A stretch of 64,000 bases of DNA, taken from contig NZ_CP150452.1 of the NCBI RefSeq assembly GCF_051307045.1, forward strand, positions 434,001 to 498,000, written 5' to 3'. The DNA is from Dryocola sp031988645 (lineage in GTDB: Bacteria; Pseudomonadota; Gammaproteobacteria; Enterobacterales; Enterobacteriaceae). The translations under genes and the position numbers were made by a program. Positions 37,736-46,317 of this stretch are shown piece after piece (the stretch's first letter is position 1; every line of letters begins with the position of its first letter). Under the pieces are notes generated by a model. That model made no database searches and was not told the origin of the DNA. It was given only the letters and a program-made list of their open reading frames with translations.

Positions 37736-37849
37736 CCCCGGATAAACCGGGGTGCGCGAACACTGCGCCAACACCAGGGAAAACGTGGATTGCGCCGGAT
37801 ATTTATAAGTTGTCATCAAGCGGCGCAACCCGTTATTCGCGGGATGCTC
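37727..37849 (-). ncRNA. arcZ: ArcZ (RyhA/SraH) small regulatory RNA
   Basis: ArcZ is an Hfq-dependent small RNA that activates rpoS translation and represses flhDC and others. Its conserved processed 3' part (TTTCCCTGGTGTTGGCGCAG on the minus strand) is present, followed by TTCGCGCACCCCGG and the terminator hairpin ACCCCGG-TTTAT-CCGGGGT with TTTTTT (37727-37732 on the plus strand). A minus-strand -10 TATCTT lies at 37857-37862, which puts the start near 37849 and the length near 121 nt, as in E. coli. The 5' half differs from E. coli. It lies between arcB and elbB, as expected. The terminator T-run touches the arcB stop codon. Confidence 0.9.
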
Positions 37850-37968
37850 AGGAATTAAGATAGCAAATCTTAAAACGTTTGTTACATGAATCAGTAAAAT
37901 GTGTGAACCATAGCGGCCAAATTAACCTGACTGATAATAAGGGCCGCATGACCAAAAGGAAAAGCCGG

Positions 37969-38622
37969 ATGAAGAAAGTTGGCGTGGTGCTCAGCGGTTG
38001 CGGCGTCTACGATGGCAGCGAAATCCACGAGGCGGTGATTACGCTGCTGGCGATAGCGCGTGCGGGAGCGCAGGCCGTCTGTTTTGCGCCCGACAAACCT
38101 CAGGCGGAGGTTATCAATCATCTTACTAACGAGGCGGCGAATGAAGGGCGCAACGTGCTGGCGGAAGCGGCCCGTATCGCCCGCGGCGCGGTCACGTCGC
38201 TGGCGCAAGCTAACGCCGACGAGCTTGACGCGCTGATTGTGCCCGGCGGGTTCGGCGCGGCTAAGAACCTCAGTAATTTCGCGGCAAAGGGCATCGACTG
38301 CCGGGTCGACGGCGAACTGCGTCGCCTCACGCGCGCGCTTCATGAGCAGGGTAAGCCAATTGGCTTTATGTGCATTGCGCCAGCCATGTTGCCCAAAATT
38401 CTGGATATGCCCGTGCGCCTGACGATTGGCACGGATATCGATCTGGCCGAGCTTCTTGAAGAGATGGGTGCGGAACACGTTCCCTGTCCGGTCGATGACA
38501 TCGTGGTCGACGAAGAGCATAAGGTCGTGACAACGCCTGCTTATATGCTGGCCGCCCGCATTGACGAAGCGGCTGCCGGCATAGAGAAGCTGGTGGCCCG
38601 CGTACTGGATCTCAGCGCATGA
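37969..38622 (+). CDS. elbB: Glyoxalase / isoprenoid-linked protein ElbB
   Basis: ElbB is a DJ-1/PfpI-family protein first linked to isoprenoid synthesis and later shown to have weak glyoxalase activity. It has 217 residues from ATG 37969 (MKKVGVVLSGCGVYDGSEIHE), the same as E. coli; the frame is open further upstream, but those residues are not conserved. The nucleophile-elbow cysteine is in GFMCIAPAM. Its stop overlaps the mtgA start by 4 bp. Confidence 0.95.
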   Translation: MKKVGVVLSGCGVYDGSEIHEAVITLLAIARAGAQAVCFAPDKPQAEVINHLTNEAANEGRNVLAEAARIARGAVTSLAQANADELDALIVPGGFGAAKNLSNFAAKGIDCRVDGELRRLTRALHEQGKPIGFMCIAPAMLPKILDMPVRLTIGTDIDLAELLEEMGAEHVPCPVDDIVVDEEHKVVTTPAYMLAARIDEAAAGIEKLVARVLDLSA

Positions 38623-39347
38623 AGAAAGGGCGTTTCGCGCTCTGGACCTCGATCAGACGCTGGATTATACGGGCAGTACTCGCCGTTGTGGGGCTGTGGC
38701 TTGCGGGCATCGTCCTGTTTAGCTTTTTGCCGGTGCCGTTTTCGGCGGTGATGGCCGAGCGCCAGCTCAGCGCCTGGCTGACGGGCGATTTTGGCTATGT
38801 AGCGCATTCGGACTGGGTGAGCATGGATGAAATTTCTCCGTGGATGCCCCTTGCGGCGATCGCCGCCGAAGACCAAAAGTTCCCCGAGCACTGGGGGTTC
38901 GATATGGCCTCCATTGAAAAAGCCCTCTCCTACAATGAACGCAACGTGAACCGCGTGCGCGGCGCTTCCACGCTGTCGCAGCAAACGGTGAAGAATCTCT
39001 TTTTGTGGGACGGGCGTAGCTGGGCGCGAAAAGGGCTGGAGGCCGGGCTTACGCTCGGGGTGGAGGCCGTATGGACGAAACGCCGTATTCTGACCGTTTA
39101 TCTGAACGTCGCCGAGTTCGGCGAAGGGACGTTTGGCGTGGAGGCCGCCGCGCAGCGCTATTTCCACAAGCCGGCCAGCCGCCTGACCGCGTCTGAAGCC
39201 GCTTTGCTTGCCGCGGTGCTGCCAAACCCGATTCGCTTTAAGGCGAACGCGCCTTCCGGCTACGTGAGCCAGCGCCAGCAGTGGATTTTACGGCAGATGC
39301 GCCAGCTGGGAGGGGAGTCGTACCTGGCGCAGCATAAGCTGAAATAG
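38619..39347 (+). CDS. mtgA: Monofunctional peptidoglycan glycosyltransferase MtgA
   Basis: MtgA polymerises lipid II into glycan chains at the division site. One N-terminal membrane helix (about 15-37) is followed by a GT51 domain with the catalytic glutamate in AAEDQKFPEHWGFD and the motif RGASTLSQQTVKNLFLW. It has 242 residues. It is coupled to elbB (ATGA overlap) and converges with npr with no bases between the two stop codons. Confidence 0.96.
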   Translation: MKKGRFALWTSIRRWIIRAVLAVVGLWLAGIVLFSFLPVPFSAVMAERQLSAWLTGDFGYVAHSDWVSMDEISPWMPLAAIAAEDQKFPEHWGFDMASIEKALSYNERNVNRVRGASTLSQQTVKNLFLWDGRSWARKGLEAGLTLGVEAVWTKRRILTVYLNVAEFGEGTFGVEAAAQRYFHKPASRLTASEAALLAAVLPNPIRFKANAPSGYVSQRQQWILRQMRQLGGESYLAQHKLK

Positions 39348-39620
39348 TTAGTCTTCGTCGAAGCCGGCGTTGAACAGCGCGACAACCGCTGCCAGCGCCT
39401 GCTCCTCCTGCGGGCCGGTGACCTCGATTTCAATCTGGCCGCCTTTGGCCGAATCCAGCATCAGCAGGGCGATAACGCTGCTGGCTTCGGCCTCGGTTCC
39501 CGCTTCATTCCGCAGCATCACTTCCGCATCGAAGCTTTGCACCAGCTCAAACAGTTTCATCGCCGGGCGCGCGTGCATGCCCAGCTTATTAGTGATTTCA
39601 ACGGTATGCTTTACGGTCAT
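39348..39620 (-). CDS. ptsO: Phosphocarrier protein NPr of the nitrogen PTS
   Basis: NPr (also called npr) is the HPr-like phosphocarrier between PtsP (EI-Ntr) and PtsN (EIIA-Ntr). It has 90 residues with the phosphorylated His16 in NKLGMHARPA. It overlaps the rapZ stop by 4 bp and is the last gene of the rpoN-hpf-ptsN-rapZ-ptsO operon. Confidence 0.96.
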   Translation of the reverse strand: MTVKHTVEITNKLGMHARPAMKLFELVQSFDAEVMLRNEAGTEAEASSVIALLMLDSAKGGQIEIEVTGPQEEQALAAVVALFNAGFDED

Positions 39621-40471
39621 GTTTTACGTTTTTCCAGCGTACGGTGACGAGACTGAACGTTTTTACCGCGCGAACGGAAGTAGTCGGCCAGCTGCTCGGC
39701 GATATAAACGGAGCGATGCTTGCCGCCGGTGCAGCCGATGGCGACGGTCAGATAGCTACGGTTGTTGGTTTCCAGCATGGGTAACCATAGCTCAAGGTAG
39801 CTGCGGGTCTGGTAAATAAAATTGTGAACTTCCGTGTGCCTGTCGAGGAAGGCGGCGACGGGACGGTCCAGGCCGGTCATGGGACGCAGCTTGGGGTCCC
39901 AGTGCGGGTTCGGCAGGAAACGCACGTCGAAAACGTAATCGGCATCAATGGGAATGCCGTGCTTAAAGCCGAAGGACTCAAAGACCATCGTCAGCTCGCG
40001 CTCGCGCTTGCCCAGCAGGCGGGTGCGCAGCATTTCCGCCAGCTCGTGCACCGACATTTCAGAGGTGTCGATAATCAGGTCGGCACGGGACTTAAGCGGT
40101 TCAAGCAGGTCGCTTTCTTCGTCGATGGCGCTTTCCAGCGACAAATTCTTGCTTGAAAGCGGGTGCAGGCGGCGGGTGTCGCTGTAGCGACGGATCAGGG
40201 TATTGCGATCCGCATCGAGGAACAGAAGCTGCGGGGAGAAGGCGTCAGGCAGGTTGGTCATCGCCTGTTCAAAGATCTCCGGGTTTTCCGGCATGTTACG
40301 CACGTCGATACTGACCGCTGCGGATATCTGCCGCTCGGCGAGGGTTTTCGCCAGATCCGGCAACAGCACTACCGGCAGGTTATCCACACAGTAGAATCCC
40401 ATATCTTCCAGTGCACGCAAGGCTACAGACTTCCCTGAACCAGAGCGGCCGCTGACTATCATCAGCACCAT
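39617..40471 (-). CDS. rapZ: RNase adaptor protein RapZ
   Basis: RapZ binds glucosamine-6-phosphate and guides RNase E to the small RNA GlmZ, controlling glmS. It has 284 residues, as in E. coli. An N-terminal P-loop GRSGSGKS (8-15), Walker B region and C-terminal RNA-binding basic tail (SRGKNVQSRHRTLEKRK) are present. I chose ATG 40471 (MVLMIVSGRSG) by family match; the frame is open eight codons further upstream. Confidence 0.96.
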   Translation of the reverse strand: MVLMIVSGRSGSGKSVALRALEDMGFYCVDNLPVVLLPDLAKTLAERQISAAVSIDVRNMPENPEIFEQAMTNLPDAFSPQLLFLDADRNTLIRRYSDTRRLHPLSSKNLSLESAIDEESDLLEPLKSRADLIIDTSEMSVHELAEMLRTRLLGKRERELTMVFESFGFKHGIPIDADYVFDVRFLPNPHWDPKLRPMTGLDRPVAAFLDRHTEVHNFIYQTRSYLELWLPMLETNNRSYLTVAIGCTGGKHRSVYIAEQLADYFRSRGKNVQSRHRTLEKRKT

Positions 40472-40524
40472 TTCATCATTCCCCCGCCATCGCAAACCGC
40501 GGCATTCGCCACGCCGCAGCCAGA

Positions 40525-41016
40525 TTATTCACTTTTATTACCGTTTTCAGTATCGGTAATGATCTGATAGAGCTCTTCGTCACTGCTCGCCGCGCGCAGG
40601 CGGCGGCAGATTGTTTTGTCCGCCAGGCGCTTTGCCACCAGCGACAGGGTGTGCAAATGTGTTTTGGTCTGGTCGGCAGGCACCAGCAGCGCAAACAAAA
40701 GGTCGACGGGCTGGTTATCGATCGCATCGAAAGCGATAGGCGTTTCCAGCTGGATAAATACCCCCACCGCGCGCAGGGTGTCTTCTTCAAGCTTCCCGTG
40801 CGGAATGGCGATACCGTTGCCAATGCCGGTACTTCCCATACGCTCGCGCGTGAGCACCGCTTCAAAAACAATCTGCGGCGCCAGGCCAAGCTGCTTTGCA
40901 GCCAGCTCGCTGATGATTTCCAGCGCGCGCTTTTTGCTCTGGCAGTGGACGCCACTTCGGGTACATTCCTGGTTAAGGACGTTACTAAGCTGTAGAACGG
41001 AATCGTTGTTCATCAT
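40525..41016 (-). CDS. ptsN: Nitrogen regulatory EIIA protein PtsN
   Basis: PtsN (EIIA-Ntr) is the end point of the nitrogen PTS and controls potassium transporters and other targets by protein binding. It has 163 residues, as in E. coli, with the phosphorylated His73 in GIAIPHGKLEED. There are two adjacent ATGs; I chose 41016 because it aligns with the E. coli start, but 41013 has the better spacing from AGGTGA. Confidence 0.95.
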   Translation of the reverse strand: MMNNDSVLQLSNVLNQECTRSGVHCQSKKRALEIISELAAKQLGLAPQIVFEAVLTRERMGSTGIGNGIAIPHGKLEEDTLRAVGVFIQLETPIAFDAIDNQPVDLLFALLVPADQTKTHLHTLSLVAKRLADKTICRRLRAASSDEELYQIITDTENGNKSE

Positions 41017-41101
41017 AAGTTCACCTAAGCACCCTGTTATGCTAACGGCCCGTTGACCTTGGGACAACGAGCCGTCGAGGCGTAAACAGAGACCTGGATT
41101 A

Positions 41102-41389
41102 TCAATGTTGTTTTAGTTTATCTTTATGTTTAGTTAACTGGCGAGCCAGTTTATCGATGAGGCCGTCAATGGCCGCGTACATGTCCTGGCCTTCGGCGCT
41201 GGCATGTAGCTCCCCTCCGTTTACGTGAAGCGTCGCATCCGCAAGGTGGGTCACTTTTTCCACTTTTAATACGATGTAGACCTGATTAATGCGTTCGAAG
41301 TACTGCTCCAGTTTGGCAAATTTCGCATTCACAAAATCGCGCAGTGCGTCCGTGATTTCGACGTTTTGTCCTGTAATGTTGAGCTGCAT
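41102..41389 (-). CDS. hpf: Ribosome hibernation promoting factor HPF
   Basis: HPF is the short hibernation factor that, with RMF, pairs ribosomes into inactive 100S dimers. It has 95 residues from ATG 41389 (MQLNITGQNVEITDALRDFV), the same as E. coli, ending KHKDKLKQH. The in-frame upstream extension to 41473 overlaps rpoN and is not conserved. It lies 22 bp downstream of rpoN. Confidence 0.96.
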   Translation of the reverse strand: MQLNITGQNVEITDALRDFVNAKFAKLEQYFERINQVYIVLKVEKVTHLADATLHVNGGELHASAEGQDMYAAIDGLIDKLARQLTKHKDKLKQH

Positions 41390-41411
41390 AGTGTCTTCCT
41401 TATCAGTTGAG

Positions 41412-42845
41412 TCAGACCAGCTGCTTACGCTGATTTGACGGTGGTATGGATAAAGACTCTCGGTACTTCGCAACAGTGCGGCGCGCCACCATGATCCCCT
41501 GATCTGACAGCATAGTCGTTAACTTGCTGTCGCTAAGAGGTTTCACGGGGTTTTCCGCAGCAATTAACTTCTTCACCAGCGCGCGTATCGCCGTCGAGGA
41601 GGCTTCGCCGCCGCTTTCGGTGTTTACATGGCTTGAGAAGAAATACTTCAGTTCAAAAATGCCCCGCGGGCTGTGCAGATATTTCTGCGTCGTCACGCGC
41701 GAGATGGTGGATTCGTGCATTTCCACCGCCTGCGCGATATCCGCCAGCACCATGGGCTTCATGTGTTCTTCGCCGTGCTCGAAAAAGCCCTGCTGCTGCT
41801 CGACGATGCAGCGGCTGACGCGCAGCAGCGTATCGTTGCGGCTCTCCAGGCTTTTTATCAGCCATTTCGCATCCTGCAGGTTGCTGCGGATATACTGCGA
41901 ATCGCTGTCGCTTCTGCTGCTGGTGCCGAGCGCGGCGTACTGCTGGTTTATTTTCAGGCGTGGAATGCTATCTGAATTGAGCTCGACGGTCCATTTTCCC
42001 TGGGCCTTACGCACCAGCACGTCAGGAATCACGTATTCCGGCTCGCCGGTTTGAATGGACTGCCCCGGGCGCGGATCCAAAGACTGAATCAGGCACATCG
42101 CCTCTTTCAGCACGTCTTCTTTCAGCCGCGTGACGCGCATCAGGCTGCGAAAGTCGTGATTGGCGAGCAGATCCAGATGTTCGCTGACGATCAGCCGGGC
42201 CTCGTTCAGCCACGGCGTCTCCTTGGCGTATTGCGAAAGCTGGATCAGAAGGCAGTCGCGCAGATCGCGTGCCGCCACGCCGATGGGATCGAAACGCTGA
42301 ACGCGTTTGAGCACCGCTTCCACTTCATCAAGGCTCACCTCATCGTCGCCCATGCTTTCCAGAATCTCTTCAAGGGTAACGGTGAGATAGCCGGTTTCAT
42401 CAACGGCATCCACGATGGAGGTGGCGATAGCGGCATCGGTGTCGGTAAAAGGAGTCAGTTCGACCTGCCACATCAGGTAGTCCTGCAGCGACTGGGTGGT
42501 TTCGCCCTGATAAACCGGAAGCTCATCGTCGATATAGTCGGTTCCGGTGCCGGAAGGCGTTCCCGCAGTGTAGATTTCATCCCAGCTCGCATCCAGCGGC
42601 AGCTCGTCAGGCATCTCTTTTTGTTCGAGCGCCTCACGGGTGTCCAGCGCTTCGTTTTCGCGAGTTTCCTGAGCGTCGATTTCTTCATGCGGGTCGGTTT
42701 GCTCAAGCAGTGGATTATTTTCCAGCGCCTGTTGAAGTTCCTGCTGTAGCTCCAGCGTCGACAGCTGCAACAGACGAATGGCCTGCTGCAGCTGCGGAGT
42801 CATAGCAAGTTGTTGGCTAAGCCGAAGTTGCAAACCTTGCTTCAT
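41412..42845 (-). CDS. rpoN: RNA polymerase sigma-54 factor RpoN
   Basis: RpoN directs transcription of nitrogen-assimilation and other enhancer-dependent genes. It has 477 residues, the E. coli length. In order: glutamine-rich activator-binding region (1-50, MKQGLQLRLSQQLAMTPQLQQ), acidic region (about 50-110), core-binding domain, helix-turn-helix, and the RpoN box ARRTVAKYRESL (near 455-466). It lies 48 bp after lptB on the same strand. Confidence 0.97.
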   Translation of the reverse strand: MKQGLQLRLSQQLAMTPQLQQAIRLLQLSTLELQQELQQALENNPLLEQTDPHEEIDAQETRENEALDTREALEQKEMPDELPLDASWDEIYTAGTPSGTGTDYIDDELPVYQGETTQSLQDYLMWQVELTPFTDTDAAIATSIVDAVDETGYLTVTLEEILESMGDDEVSLDEVEAVLKRVQRFDPIGVAARDLRDCLLIQLSQYAKETPWLNEARLIVSEHLDLLANHDFRSLMRVTRLKEDVLKEAMCLIQSLDPRPGQSIQTGEPEYVIPDVLVRKAQGKWTVELNSDSIPRLKINQQYAALGTSSRSDSDSQYIRSNLQDAKWLIKSLESRNDTLLRVSRCIVEQQQGFFEHGEEHMKPMVLADIAQAVEMHESTISRVTTQKYLHSPRGIFELKYFFSSHVNTESGGEASSTAIRALVKKLIAAENPVKPLSDSKLTTMLSDQGIMVARRTVAKYRESLSIPPSNQRKQLV

Positions 42846-42893
42846 ATTCAGAGCGAACGTCCTCAGATGTACAGGTTAATTTTACCTACCCTA

Positions 42894-43619
42894 TCAGAGT
42901 CTGAACTCTTCGCCCAGATAGACGCGCTTAACATGCTCGTCTTCCAGGATTTCGCCCGGCGTGCCGTGTGCGATTAGCTGGCCCTGGCTGACGATATAAG
43001 CGCGTTCGCAAACGGCGAGGGTTTCGCGTACGTTATGGTCAGTAATCAGCACCCCGAGCCCGCTGTCGCGCAAATGCTCGATGATTCGCTTGATGTCGAT
43101 GACGGAAATCGGATCGACCCCGGCAAAAGGTTCATCAAGCAGAATAAATTTTGGATTGGCGGCTAAAGCGCGGGCAATTTCCACGCGACGACGCTCGCCG
43201 CCGGACAAGGACTGGCCGAGGCTGTTGCGCAGATGCTCGATGTGGAACTCTTCCATCAGCTCGTTGGCGCGATCATCGCGCTGTTCCGGGCTGAGATCGT
43301 CACGGATTTGCAGGACCGCCATCAGGTTGTCAAACACGCTCAGTCGACGGAAAATCGAGGCCTCCTGCGGCAGGTAGCCGATGCCGCGGCGCGCGCGCGC
43401 GTGAAGCGGCAGCATGCTGATATCTTCATCATCGATGATGATGTTGCCCGCGTCACGCGGCACGATGCCGACGACCATATAGAAAGTCGTGGTTTTCCCC
43501 GCGCCGTTTGGCCCAAGCAGGCCGACAATTTCGCCGGAGTTAACGGTCAGACTGACGTCTTCCACCACGCGGCGGCCTTTATAGGCCTTGGCGAGGTTCT
43601 TCGCGATTAAAGTTGCCAT
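42894..43619 (-). CDS. lptB: LPS export ATPase LptB
   Basis: LptB is the ATPase of the LptB2FGC complex that pulls lipopolysaccharide out of the inner membrane. It has 241 residues with Walker A GPNGAGKTT, signature LSGGERRRVEIA, Walker B FILLDEPFAGVD and the switch histidine in LITDHNV. It starts 6 bp after the lptA stop. Confidence 0.97.
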   Translation of the reverse strand: MATLIAKNLAKAYKGRRVVEDVSLTVNSGEIVGLLGPNGAGKTTTFYMVVGIVPRDAGNIIIDDEDISMLPLHARARRGIGYLPQEASIFRRLSVFDNLMAVLQIRDDLSPEQRDDRANELMEEFHIEHLRNSLGQSLSGGERRRVEIARALAANPKFILLDEPFAGVDPISVIDIKRIIEHLRDSGLGVLITDHNVRETLAVCERAYIVSQGQLIAHGTPGEILEDEHVKRVYLGEEFRL

Positions 43620-43625
43620 AACGAA

Positions 43626-44189
43626 TTAGTTACTCTTTTTCGGTGCGGCAGGAGCGGGGGCCGCCTTGCCGTCTTTATTCTGCAGTTGTGAAGGCACAAG
43701 GATAGTGGTCACGCGCTTGCCTTTATCGCTAAAGGCCTGCATTTTCTGCTCTTTGACCAGATAGGTGATCTTGTCGCCTTTGATGTTGCTGTCGAGCTGC
43801 TCCAGGAAGGCGTCGCCGGTCAGCACCACAAAGTCGTTTTGCAATTCATAATGCATGGTGGAGGCGTGGCCTTTTACGGGCTTGCCGCTGTCCTGCATCT
43901 GGTAAAACGTCGCCGGGTTGCCGAAGCCGTCAATCACTTCTTTACCCTGTTCGCCGCCCGGACGGGTCACCACGACTTTATCGGCGTTGATCTTGATGCT
44001 GCCCTGCGTCACAACCACGTTGCCGGTAAAGGTCACGACGTTGCCCTGCATATCCAGCGACTGCTGATCTGATTCAATATGAATAGGCTTCTCGGTATCG
44101 CCGGTCAGCGCGAAGGCCGAAAAACTGGCGGCCAAAAGCGTACTGGTTAACACCAGGTTAAGGCTGAGTTTGTTTATTCTGGATTTCAT
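43626..44189 (-). CDS. lptA: LPS transport periplasmic bridge protein LptA
   Basis: LptA forms the periplasmic bridge that carries LPS from LptC to LptD. A signal peptide (about 1-27, ending SAFA) is followed by the OstA-like beta-jellyroll (GDKITYLVKEQKMQAFSDKG and others). It has 187 residues. I chose ATG 44189 (MKSRINKLSLNLV) by family match; it overlaps the end of lptC by 32 bp. Confidence 0.95.
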   Translation of the reverse strand: MKSRINKLSLNLVLTSTLLAASFSAFALTGDTEKPIHIESDQQSLDMQGNVVTFTGNVVVTQGSIKINADKVVVTRPGGEQGKEVIDGFGNPATFYQMQDSGKPVKGHASTMHYELQNDFVVLTGDAFLEQLDSNIKGDKITYLVKEQKMQAFSDKGKRVTTILVPSQLQNKDGKAAPAPAAPKKSN

Positions 44190-44733
44190 AGGATGTTCTA
44201 ACCTTTTCAATCAGCTCGGCGTTTTTGCTGCGTAAATTTCCGCGCATTTTCAGGCCGCTGGAGTTAAAGCTGGTACCGTACAGCGTCACCAAATCATCAG
44301 ACGCGACATCCTGAGTGATCAAGTTAACCTGCGCATTGTCTGTGGTAATTTTGCGTAACTGCGAATCGGGAGTCAGTGCCGTGAGTACAACATTCCCATA
44401 CAGATACAGCATCCGATCATTAGTTAGTTTGGCGCGATCTGCACGTAATGACCAGGTGGCAACTTTATTTTCATCGTACTGCGTCATTACCGGGTTGGTG
44501 AACCAGGAAATGGCCGTTTCTGAAAAATATTCAACGTGTTCCGCCACTAACCGATAATTTAACGCCCCCGCAGGGCTGTACACCACGGTAGTGGAGTGTT
44601 CGCTTTTATAGGTTGGCTCGTTAGTGTTCACAGTAACCGGCGCCATCATGTCTTTATCGGCCAGATTAATACCGATCAGCACCAGGGCTGCAAGCGACAG
44701 CAGGATGATAACCCAACGCCTTGTTTTACTCAT
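44158..44733 (-). CDS. lptC: LPS transport inner-membrane protein LptC
   Basis: LptC receives LPS from LptBFG and hands it to LptA. It has 191 residues with one N-terminal membrane helix (about 7-24) and a periplasmic jellyroll. It overlaps kdsC by 4 bp upstream and lptA by 32 bp downstream, the usual translational coupling of kdsC-lptC-lptA-lptB. Confidence 0.96.
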   Translation of the reverse strand: MSKTRRWVIILLSLAALVLIGINLADKDMMAPVTVNTNEPTYKSEHSTTVVYSPAGALNYRLVAEHVEYFSETAISWFTNPVMTQYDENKVATWSLRADRAKLTNDRMLYLYGNVVLTALTPDSQLRKITTDNAQVNLITQDVASDDLVTLYGTSFNSSGLKMRGNLRSKNAELIEKVRTSYEIQNKQTQP

Positions 44734-45296
44734 ATGGATAGCCCTTTGGCCTCATCAAGCTTCCCCTGCGCCAGTAATAACAGGTCACAGACTTCGCGTA
44801 CGGCGCCGCGACCGCCGTTGATGCGGGTCACGTAGTCCGCGCGCGGCGTCAGCAGCGGATGCGCATCGGCAACCGCGACGCTCAGCCCGCATTCAGCCAT
44901 CACGGGCCAGTCGATAAGATCGTCACCGACATACGCCGCCTGAGCCGGCGCCAGGGCGAGTTTATCCAGGAGATCGCGAAAAGCCAGCAGCTTATCGGAC
45001 TGCCCCTGATAAAGATGGGTAATACCTAAAGTTTCGCAGCGGTCTTCAAGCAGCTTTGCCTTACGGCCGGTAATAATAGCCACCTCGATGCCGGAGGTAA
45101 GAATGCTGCGAATGCCGTAGCCGTCGCGCACGTTAAAAGCTTTCAGCTCTTCGCCGCTGTTGCCCATAAAAATCAGGCCGTCTGACATGACGCCGTCAAC
45201 GTCCAGAATCAGCAGGCGCACCTTTGCTGCCCGCTCCATCACGCGAGCGCTCACGGGCCCATAGCAGGTATCGAGCGACGCTTCGTGGTTACTCAT
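44730..45296 (-). CDS. kdsC: 3-deoxy-D-manno-octulosonate 8-phosphate phosphatase KdsC
   Basis: KdsC removes phosphate from Kdo-8-phosphate to give Kdo for LPS core. It is a HAD-family phosphatase of 188 residues; the nucleophile motif is LDVDGVMSDG and the magnesium-binding motif is GDDLIDWPVM. I chose ATG 45296 (MSNHEASLDTCYGPVS); the longer frame upstream reads through the end of kdsD. Confidence 0.96.
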   Translation of the reverse strand: MSNHEASLDTCYGPVSARVMERAAKVRLLILDVDGVMSDGLIFMGNSGEELKAFNVRDGYGIRSILTSGIEVAIITGRKAKLLEDRCETLGITHLYQGQSDKLLAFRDLLDKLALAPAQAAYVGDDLIDWPVMAECGLSVAVADAHPLLTPRADYVTRINGGRGAVREVCDLLLLAQGKLDEAKGLSI

Positions 45297-45312
45297 TAAT
45301 TCTAATCCTTTG

Positions 45313-46300
45313 TTAAACCACGCCTGCGCGCAGCATATCGTGCATATGTACCACACCGAGCAGCTGGTCGCCATCGGCAACCAGCACTGAAGTAATATGG
45401 CGGGACTGCATCAGGTTTAAAGCGTCTACCGCAAGGGTTCCTGGCCGGACGCGAATACCGCCCGCGGTCATCACATCGGCAATGTTAAGGGTGTGCAAAT
45501 CGACGCCCATATCAAAGACCCGGCGTAAGTCGCCGTCGGTAAAGATCCCTTCGATTTTCATCAGGTCGTCGCAGATAACCGTCATGCCCATATTTTTACG
45601 GGTAATCTCCAGCAGCGCATCCCGTAAGGAAGCCTCTTTGCTGACGTGGGGAATTTCTTCGCCGGTGTGCATGATGTCGTTGACGCGCAACAGCAGCTTG
45701 CGTCCCAGCGCGCCGCCCGGATGGGAGAGGGCGAAATCCTGCTGGGTAAAGCCGCGGGCCTTAAGCAGCGCCACCGCAAGCGCATCGCCCATCACCAGCG
45801 TGGCCGTGGTGCTGGAGGTCGGCGCCAGCCCCAGCGGACAGGCTTCCTGCGGCACTTTGATGCACAGGTGAATATCGGCGGCGCGGCCCATGGCGCTATC
45901 GGGACGGCCCGTCATGCAGATCAGCGGCACCTGCAGGCGTTTAAGCACCGGGATCAGCGCGAGGATTTCGTTGGATTCGCCGGAGTTGGAAATGGCGATC
46001 ACCACGTCCTGCGCGGTAACCATACCCAGATCGCCGTGGCTCGCCTCGCCCGGATGGACGAAAAACGCCGGCGTGCCGGTGCTGGCGAAGGTAGCCGCCA
46101 TTTTTTTACCGATATGGCCCGACTTGCCCATGCCCATCACGACGACTTTGCCCGTGCAATAGAAGATCTTCTCGCAGGGCCTGCGAGAAGTCGGCGTTAA
46201 TGTATTGATCGAGCTGCGCCAGACCTTCACGTTCAATGTTCAGGACGTCCCGGCCTGCCTGTTGAAAGTCAAAACCCGGCTGTAAATCTGCTTGTGACAT
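45313..46300 (-). CDS. kdsD: D-arabinose 5-phosphate isomerase KdsD (apparent +1 frameshift)
   Basis: KdsD converts ribulose 5-phosphate to arabinose 5-phosphate, the first step to Kdo. An N-terminal SIS sugar-isomerase domain (GMGKSGHIGKKMAATFASTG) is followed by two CBS domains. The frame breaks at 46177-46181 (GGGCC for GGCC): YINADFSQA-CEKIFYC becomes YINADFSQALREDL. Removing one base gives 328 residues, as in E. coli. I chose ATG 46300 (MSQADLQPGFDFQQAG). It sits between yrbG and kdsC, as expected. Probably intact in the organism. Confidence 0.93.
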
Positions 46301-46317
46301 ATATTCCCGTTTCCGCT

